From: UMGS172 sp045578845
GTDB lineage: Bacteria; Bacillota; Clostridia; Oscillospirales; Acutalibacteraceae
Reading direction: 5' to 3'
Length of the DNA: 17,758 nt
Assembly (NCBI GenBank): GCA_045578845.1
Contig: JAZNLA010000024.1
Span: 1-17,758, forward strand
Under the pieces are notes generated by a model that did no database searches, was not told the origin of the DNA, and saw nothing but the letters and a program-made list of their open reading frames with translations. Position numbers and translations under genes: made by a program. Shown in pieces: positions 13,944-17,758 of the stretch (within the stretch, counting starts at the first letter, position 1; each line of letters begins with the position of its first letter).

Positions 13944-14932
13944 AAACGGAAATCCTTTACATACTGTGCTAAAATTTTTGCCACATCTTCCACATCTTTT
14001 AGGTCTGCCACCTCAACAGGAGTATGCATATTGCGAAGCGGAATACTCAAAAGTCCGCATTTTACACCGAATTTTGAAAAGGCGATAGCATCGGCATCGG
14101 TCGAAGTTTTACCGCCCATGACCTCTGTTTGTAAATCGGCACCTATCTTTTCTGCCGCATTTTTAAGTTTATTTGTGACTTCTAAACTCAAAACGGGACT
14201 GATGCCAAGCATGGCACCGCCGCCCAAAACACCGGTTTTAGTGCTGTCACAGTCGGGTGCATTTCCGAATGACACATCAACGGCCACCGCCTCATAAATA
14301 TCTGACCCAAACGCACCCACCTTAGCACCCATACCGCCGATTTCTTCCATATCGCTCAAAAGGATTACTACCTTAGTGTTTAAAACTTCTTTGCTTAGCA
14401 GTTCACCTGCTTTAATTACTGCCGCAACACCTGCTCGGTTATCGAGTGCTTTACCCGTAACCAAACTGCCCAGCAAAGAAGCAAAATTTTGGCAGAAGGT
14501 AACCCTATCGCCTGCCGATACAAATTCACCCGCATTACTAAGTCCCGTATCAATGAAAATCTCACCAATTTTTGGTGCGTCGTCATTCGTTTTTCTAAGG
14601 TGCGGCGGCACACTGCAAAATACACCCTTTAAAGGTTTCTTGCCATGGATTTTTACCTTCATTCCGCTTAACATTCTCGGGTCAATTCCGCCGACATTAG
14701 AAACCGATAAAAATCCGTTTTCCACCGATGTTACTATCAGTCCTATTTCGTCAATATGTGCCTCTAACATTACGGTCTTTTCGCCGTCACCTAATTCTGC
14801 AATAAGGTTTCCGCCTTTTCTCGTCACCGTAGCAAAGGTACTAAGGTACCTTTCTGCTACCGTTAAAGCACCGTCTAAACCGCCGAAACCGTCGGCATTG
14901 GAAAGGTCGCTTAAAAGAGTTTTGAGTTCCAT
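13940..14932 (-). CDS. M42-family metallo-aminopeptidase (second-type paralogue)
   Basis: The 330-residue protein is also an M42 aminopeptidase but is clearly divergent from its neighbour. Metal and catalytic residues are H59 and D61 in AHIDE, D164 in KALDNRAG, E196-E197 in SDMEEIGG, D219 in VAVDVSFG and H303 in RNMHTPVE. All positions expected for an active enzyme are present. The inserted middle domain (about 75-155) is of usual size and probably forms the oligomer-forming PDZ-like region. The ATG at 14932 has GGAG six bases upstream and lies 13 bases after murD, and its stop overlaps the next M42 gene. The two paralogues differ in the third metal ligand (Asp here, Glu there), which may mark different substrate preference. 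Confidence 0.93.
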   Translation of the reverse strand: MELKTLLSDLSNADGFGGLDGALTVAERYLSTFATVTRKGGNLIAELGDGEKTVMLEAHIDEIGLIVTSVENGFLSVSNVGGIDPRMLSGMKVKIHGKKPLKGVFCSVPPHLRKTNDDAPKIGEIFIDTGLSNAGEFVSAGDRVTFCQNFASLLGSLVTGKALDNRAGVAAVIKAGELLSKEVLNTKVVILLSDMEEIGGMGAKVGAFGSDIYEAVAVDVSFGNAPDCDSTKTGVLGGGAMLGISPVLSLEVTNKLKNAAEKIGADLQTEVMGGKTSTDADAIAFSKFGVKCGLLSIPLRNMHTPVEVADLKDVEDVAKILAQYVKDFRL

Positions 14933-14945
14933 AAAAATCTCCGAA

Positions 14946-16328
14946 TTAAAGTTTATTCACAAGTTCTTTAAAATGGTTGCCTCTTTCGACAAAGTTAGCA
15001 TACGCGTCAAAACTTGCACACGCAGGACTAAGCGTTACAATATCACCGGGCACTGCCATTTCGTGGGCAACCTTTACCGCTTCGTCATAATTATTCACCT
15101 TTATAATCTGCGGGGTGCCCGCGGTGTACTTTTCACTGTTCTTTACGGCATTTTCGATTTTTTCCGCCGTAGGTCCATTCAAAATAAGCAGTTTTACTTT
15201 ATCTATTACGTAAGGTACCATAGGCTCAAATGGTATAAGTTTATCATATCCGCCTGCAAGCAAAATAACCTTACTGTTAAAGGCTTTAAGGCCTGCAATA
15301 GTGCGTGTGGGACTTGATGCTATAGAGTCATTATAATACTTAACACCGTCGACCTCGCGGACAAATTCAATTCGGTGTTCAACACCTGTAAAATCGTGGG
15401 CGACCTTGACTATACTGTCGGCACCGACATAACCCCAAACCGCCGAAATTGCGGCAAGGTAGTTTTCTACATTATGGTCACCCAAAATAGTGATATCGTC
15501 TTTGTGCAAAAGCGGTACCGAAATTCCGCGGTAAGAAAGGGTTAGATAGCCGTCTTTATTAAGCCACGCACCGCTTTTTACCGAATTTTTCATTGAAAAG
15601 AACATTTTTTGTCCTCTGGCGGTGTCTTCAAAATCTTTGGTAATCTCATTATCAAGATTTAAGACGGTACGTGAAAACGCATTTTGGTGAAGAAGAATAT
15701 TTTTCTTAGCGTCGATATATTCGTCCATATCCTTGTGTACGTCAAGATGATTAGGAGCAACATTTGTTACAACTGCCACATCGGGACCTTTTCGCATGGA
15801 AATAAGTTGGAAAGACGAAAGTTCGACCACTACAAAATCGTTTGCCGTAATGTTTTCAATTTCAGGCAACAGAGGTGAGCCGATATTGCCACCCACAAAA
15901 ACCTTTTTACCCTCGGCTTTAAGCATTTCGGCAATAAGGGTTGTAGTTGTGGTTTTTCCGTCGGAGCCTGTTACGGCGAAAATTGTTGCCGGACAAAGGT
16001 CGAAAAATATCTCCATTTCGCTTGTTACGGCAATTCCGTTATTTCTCGCTTTTTCAAGTTCGGGGATATTAAACGGCATACCCGGTGTACGGAAAATCAT
16101 ATCTACCTCTAAGTCTTTCAAATACCCCTCGCCGAGCCTTAGTTCTGCACCCGCTTTTTCCAATTCGTCACACAATATACCGATTTGTTCTCTATTACGG
16201 CGGTCACAGGCAAAAATCCTTGCTCCCTGCTCTAAAAATTTGTAGATAAGCGGTGTGTTACTGACACCTATACCGCACATGGCAATTTTTTTGCCGTTAA
16301 TCTGTTCAAAAAACTGTTTGCAATCCAT
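14946..16328 (-). CDS. murD: UDP-N-acetylmuramoyl-L-alanine:D-glutamate ligase
   Basis: The 460-residue enzyme adds D-glutamate to UDP-MurNAc-L-Ala in peptidoglycan precursor synthesis in the cytosol. Mur ligase signatures in order: N-terminal Rossmann start KIAMCGIGVSN (14-24), P-loop TGSDGKTTT (120-128), VVELSSFQL (167-175), TNVAPNHLDVHKDMDEYIDAK (188-208, including the likely carbamylated Lys), GDHNVENYLAA (283-293) and YYNDSIASSPTRT (331-343). AGGYDK (358-363) and the C-terminal SPACASFDAYANFVERGNHF (434-453) follow. I chose the ATG at 16328, with AAAGGGG seven bases upstream; the frame extends to 16358 without a ribosome site. It follows dusB by 42 bases. murD here stands away from the usual division/cell-wall cluster. 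Confidence 0.96.
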   Translation of the reverse strand: MDCKQFFEQINGKKIAMCGIGVSNTPLIYKFLEQGARIFACDRRNREQIGILCDELEKAGAELRLGEGYLKDLEVDMIFRTPGMPFNIPELEKARNNGIAVTSEMEIFFDLCPATIFAVTGSDGKTTTTTLIAEMLKAEGKKVFVGGNIGSPLLPEIENITANDFVVVELSSFQLISMRKGPDVAVVTNVAPNHLDVHKDMDEYIDAKKNILLHQNAFSRTVLNLDNEITKDFEDTARGQKMFFSMKNSVKSGAWLNKDGYLTLSYRGISVPLLHKDDITILGDHNVENYLAAISAVWGYVGADSIVKVAHDFTGVEHRIEFVREVDGVKYYNDSIASSPTRTIAGLKAFNSKVILLAGGYDKLIPFEPMVPYVIDKVKLLILNGPTAEKIENAVKNSEKYTAGTPQIIKVNNYDEAVKVAHEMAVPGDIVTLSPACASFDAYANFVERGNHFKELVNKL

Positions 16329-16370
16329 ATTTGTACCCCTTTCATATGTAACCGACATATATTAAAATAT

Positions 16371-17336
16371 TCAATAATTATTTTTAAGTGCCAAATCGAC
16401 AATTTTTAAAATGTCATCTTTGCAGGTGATTTCTCCGCACATACGCCTTAGTTCTGCCGCACCGTTTAAACCTCTCATGTACCATGCGGCATGTTTTCTC
16501 GCTTCCGTGTAGGCCACCTTTTCACCTTTGTATGCACACATACGGTCAACCTGATTTATAAGTGTCAACAGTCTAAACGACAACGGAGGCGGCGGCAACA
16601 TAGTGCCGTCTTTTAAATAGGCGTTTATTTCGGCGAAAATCCAAGGGTTGCCCATAGCGGCTCTGCCTACCATTATAAAATCGCAACCCGTTTGCTCATA
16701 CATATTTGCGGCAGACCTTGCCGACACAATATCACCGTTGGCAATAACGGGGATTTTAACCGACTGTTTAACCTTTTTTATAATATCAAGGTCAACAGGC
16801 GGTGCGTACATCTGCACCCTTGTTCTGCCGTGAACAGTCACTGCCGCGGCACCTGCCGACTCAACCAACTTAGCGACCTTCGGTGCATTTAAATTATCAG
16901 AGTCCCACCCTGCACGCATTTTAACAGTAACGGGGATTTTGACCGCTTTCACAACCGCCTCGACCACCCTTGCGGCAAGGTCAGGGTCTTTCATTAAAGC
17001 ACTTCCGCCGCCCGATGACACCGCCACTTTAGGTGCGGGACAACCCATATTTATATCCAAAAAATCAGGTCCGTTCTGTTCGGCAAGTTTCGCCGCCTCG
17101 GCTAAAACTTCGGGGTCAGAACCGAACAACTGCGAGCCGAACGGTCTTTCTTTTTCGGTCACAGTCAAATACGCCGCCGATTTTTTGTCACCTAAGGAAA
17201 TACCTTTGGCACTTGCAAGTTCACCTACGGTATAAGCGGCACCGTTTTCTATGCATATTTCACGCATGGCACGGTCTGCAACCCCTGCCATGGGTGCAAG
17301 TGCGGCATAACCGCCCCCGAATATCTTTTCAATCAT
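16371..17336 (-). CDS. dusB: tRNA-dihydrouridine synthase (DusB-type)
   Basis: The 321-residue flavoenzyme reduces uridines in the tRNA D-loop with NADPH and FMN. The TIM-barrel motifs are complete: LAPMAGVAD (13-21), DINMGCPAPKV (94-104, catalytic C99), VKMRAGW (138-144), VTVHGRTR (166-173), IANGDI (198-203) and MVGRAAMGNPWIF (222-234). A C-terminal helical tRNA-binding domain includes EARKHAAWYMRG (278-289). Length is typical. The ATG has only a weak GGTG ribosome site, and I could not find a convincing promoter in the AT-rich 207-base gap upstream, which also carries the divergent promoter. It is the first gene of the six-gene minus-strand run. Confidence 0.95.
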   Translation of the reverse strand: MIEKIFGGGYAALAPMAGVADRAMREICIENGAAYTVGELASAKGISLGDKKSAAYLTVTEKERPFGSQLFGSDPEVLAEAAKLAEQNGPDFLDINMGCPAPKVAVSSGGGSALMKDPDLAARVVEAVVKAVKIPVTVKMRAGWDSDNLNAPKVAKLVESAGAAAVTVHGRTRVQMYAPPVDLDIIKKVKQSVKIPVIANGDIVSARSAANMYEQTGCDFIMVGRAAMGNPWIFAEINAYLKDGTMLPPPPLSFRLLTLINQVDRMCAYKGEKVAYTEARKHAAWYMRGLNGAAELRRMCGEITCKDDILKIVDLALKNNY

Positions 17337-17481
17337 TATGCTTCACCACTATATAATTTACCGCAATTTGCCGTTAAATGCAACACATTTACGGAAGTTT
17401 TTTCGGCAGAACATATTTTATATATTTTACTTAGCCTTATAAAATCTGACAGTCAATAATTATTCACACTTAAAAAAACAC

Positions 17482-17510
17482 TTTACATACCAAAACAAAA
17501 ATGGTATACT
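17482..17510 (+). promoter_or_regulatory. Extended -10 sigma-A promoter
   Basis: TTTACA (17482-17487) and TATACT (17505-17510) are 17 bases apart, and a TG one base before the -10 box makes it an extended -10 promoter. It drives the truncated plus-strand gene starting at 17544, away from dusB. Confidence 0.85.
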
Positions 17511-17514
17511 ACTT

Positions 17515-17542
17515 TAGAACGAAATGATTAGAACGGAGTGAT
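17515..17542 (+). repeat. 14-base tandem duplication in a 5' leader
   Basis: Two adjacent 14-base units, TAGAACGAAATGAT and TAGAACGGAGTGAT, differ at two positions. The second contains the GGAG ribosome binding site of the gene at 17544. The corresponding part of the first unit (GAAAT) does not. Confidence 0.6.
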
Positions 17543-17543
17543 T

Positions 17544-17758
17544 ATGTTGGCTGAGAAGGAATTTTTGACCTACAAAGGCAAACCCATAGTACGCTCGGGC
17601 GACACTATTTATTATGGCAATCCCGAGGAAAAATATATTATAATGCTTAAAATCAACTCAACCGCTACGGTTGACGGAAATGAAGTCCCCGATAAAGTTG
17701 CCGTTACATTAATGCTTAATGACCCCGACGCAAGTCCTAAAGACCGCATTGTTAAAAA
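17544..17758 (+). CDS. Conserved small hypothetical protein, 3' end outside the window
   Basis: At least 71 codons are present and the frame is still open at the window edge. It starts with ATG, with GGAG five bases upstream and an extended -10 promoter. The visible part is soluble and beta-rich in appearance: MLAEKEFLTYKGKPIVRSGD, then IYYGNPEEKYIIMLKI, then a charged stretch containing DPDASPKDRIVKK. I recall small uncharacterised clostridial proteins beginning in the same way (a Tyr-Lys-Gly-Lys-Pro and Tyr-Tyr-Gly-Asn pattern), but no function is known to me. No membrane segment or signal peptide is seen. Confidence 0.8.
   Translation, partial: MLAEKEFLTYKGKPIVRSGDTIYYGNPEEKYIIMLKINSTATVDGNEVPDKVAVTLMLNDPDASPKDRIVK

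Noticed and set aside
14376..15317. A 313-codon open frame on the plus strand
   Set aside because: It lies antisense across murD and an M42 gene, both of which have complete motifs; its translation shows no domain and it is a by-product of codon bias on the other strand.
17428..17456. Promoter for dusB (TTGACT, 17 bases, TAAGTA)
   Set aside because: The -35 box is good but the -10 box matches consensus at only two positions, so I do not call it.

Overview
The window looks like a piece of a low-to-mid GC Gram-positive chromosome, most likely a gut-type clostridium (Oscillospiraceae/Ruminococcaceae-like). The signs are strong purine-rich Shine-Dalgarno sites, occasional TTG starts, consensus sigma-A promoters, and a gene set typical of Clostridia: a CpsB-type PHP phosphatase with BY-kinases, PadR-HAAS-DUF4097, an Mgl-type sugar transporter, and M42 aminopeptidases next to murD. 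This placement is inference from gene content. Almost everything is on the minus strand, with short plus-strand genes at the two ends.

Reading the minus strand in the order of transcription (right to left), the first block is 17336-10944. It holds dusB (tRNA dihydrouridine synthase), murD, two tandem M42 aminopeptidases, a GNAT acetyltransferase and a PLP-dependent 'methionine gamma-lyase family' protein. The genes are tightly packed, often overlapping, and end at a hairpin terminator (about 10886-10920). The second block is 10804-7001: a galactose-type ABC importer (binding lipoprotein, double ATPase, permease) followed by an overlooked 36-residue single-span membrane protein and a strong terminator. 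A 333-base gap (6668-7000) carries that terminator, a palindromic GAGCG-type repeat and a PadR promoter/operator.

The third block is 6667-4914: a PadR repressor, a HAAS/DUF1700 membrane protein and a DUF4097 beta-repeat membrane protein. A palindrome lies on the PadR promoter, so autoregulation is likely. The fourth block is 4773-314, with its own consensus promoter. It encodes a CpsB/YwqE-type tyrosine phosphatase, a membrane-anchored extracellular Ig-like protein and two different Wzz-BY-kinase fusion proteins. The second kinase has an altered Walker A' motif and a tail of seven consecutive Tyr-Gly units. No glycosyltransferase, flippase or polymerase gene is present, and the block ends at terminators, so it looks like a stand-alone phosphotyrosine control module for surface polysaccharide made elsewhere.

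At the left edge a convergent plus-strand gene encodes a 49-residue acidic single-span membrane protein with a complete promoter and terminator. At the right edge a divergent promoter drives a small conserved protein that runs off the window. No rRNA, tRNA, CRISPR array, transposase or prophage gene was found. The most interesting parts are the paired-kinase module with its extracellular Ig partner, the PadR operator, the 36-residue transporter-linked peptide and the altered sugar-pocket residues in the binding protein.
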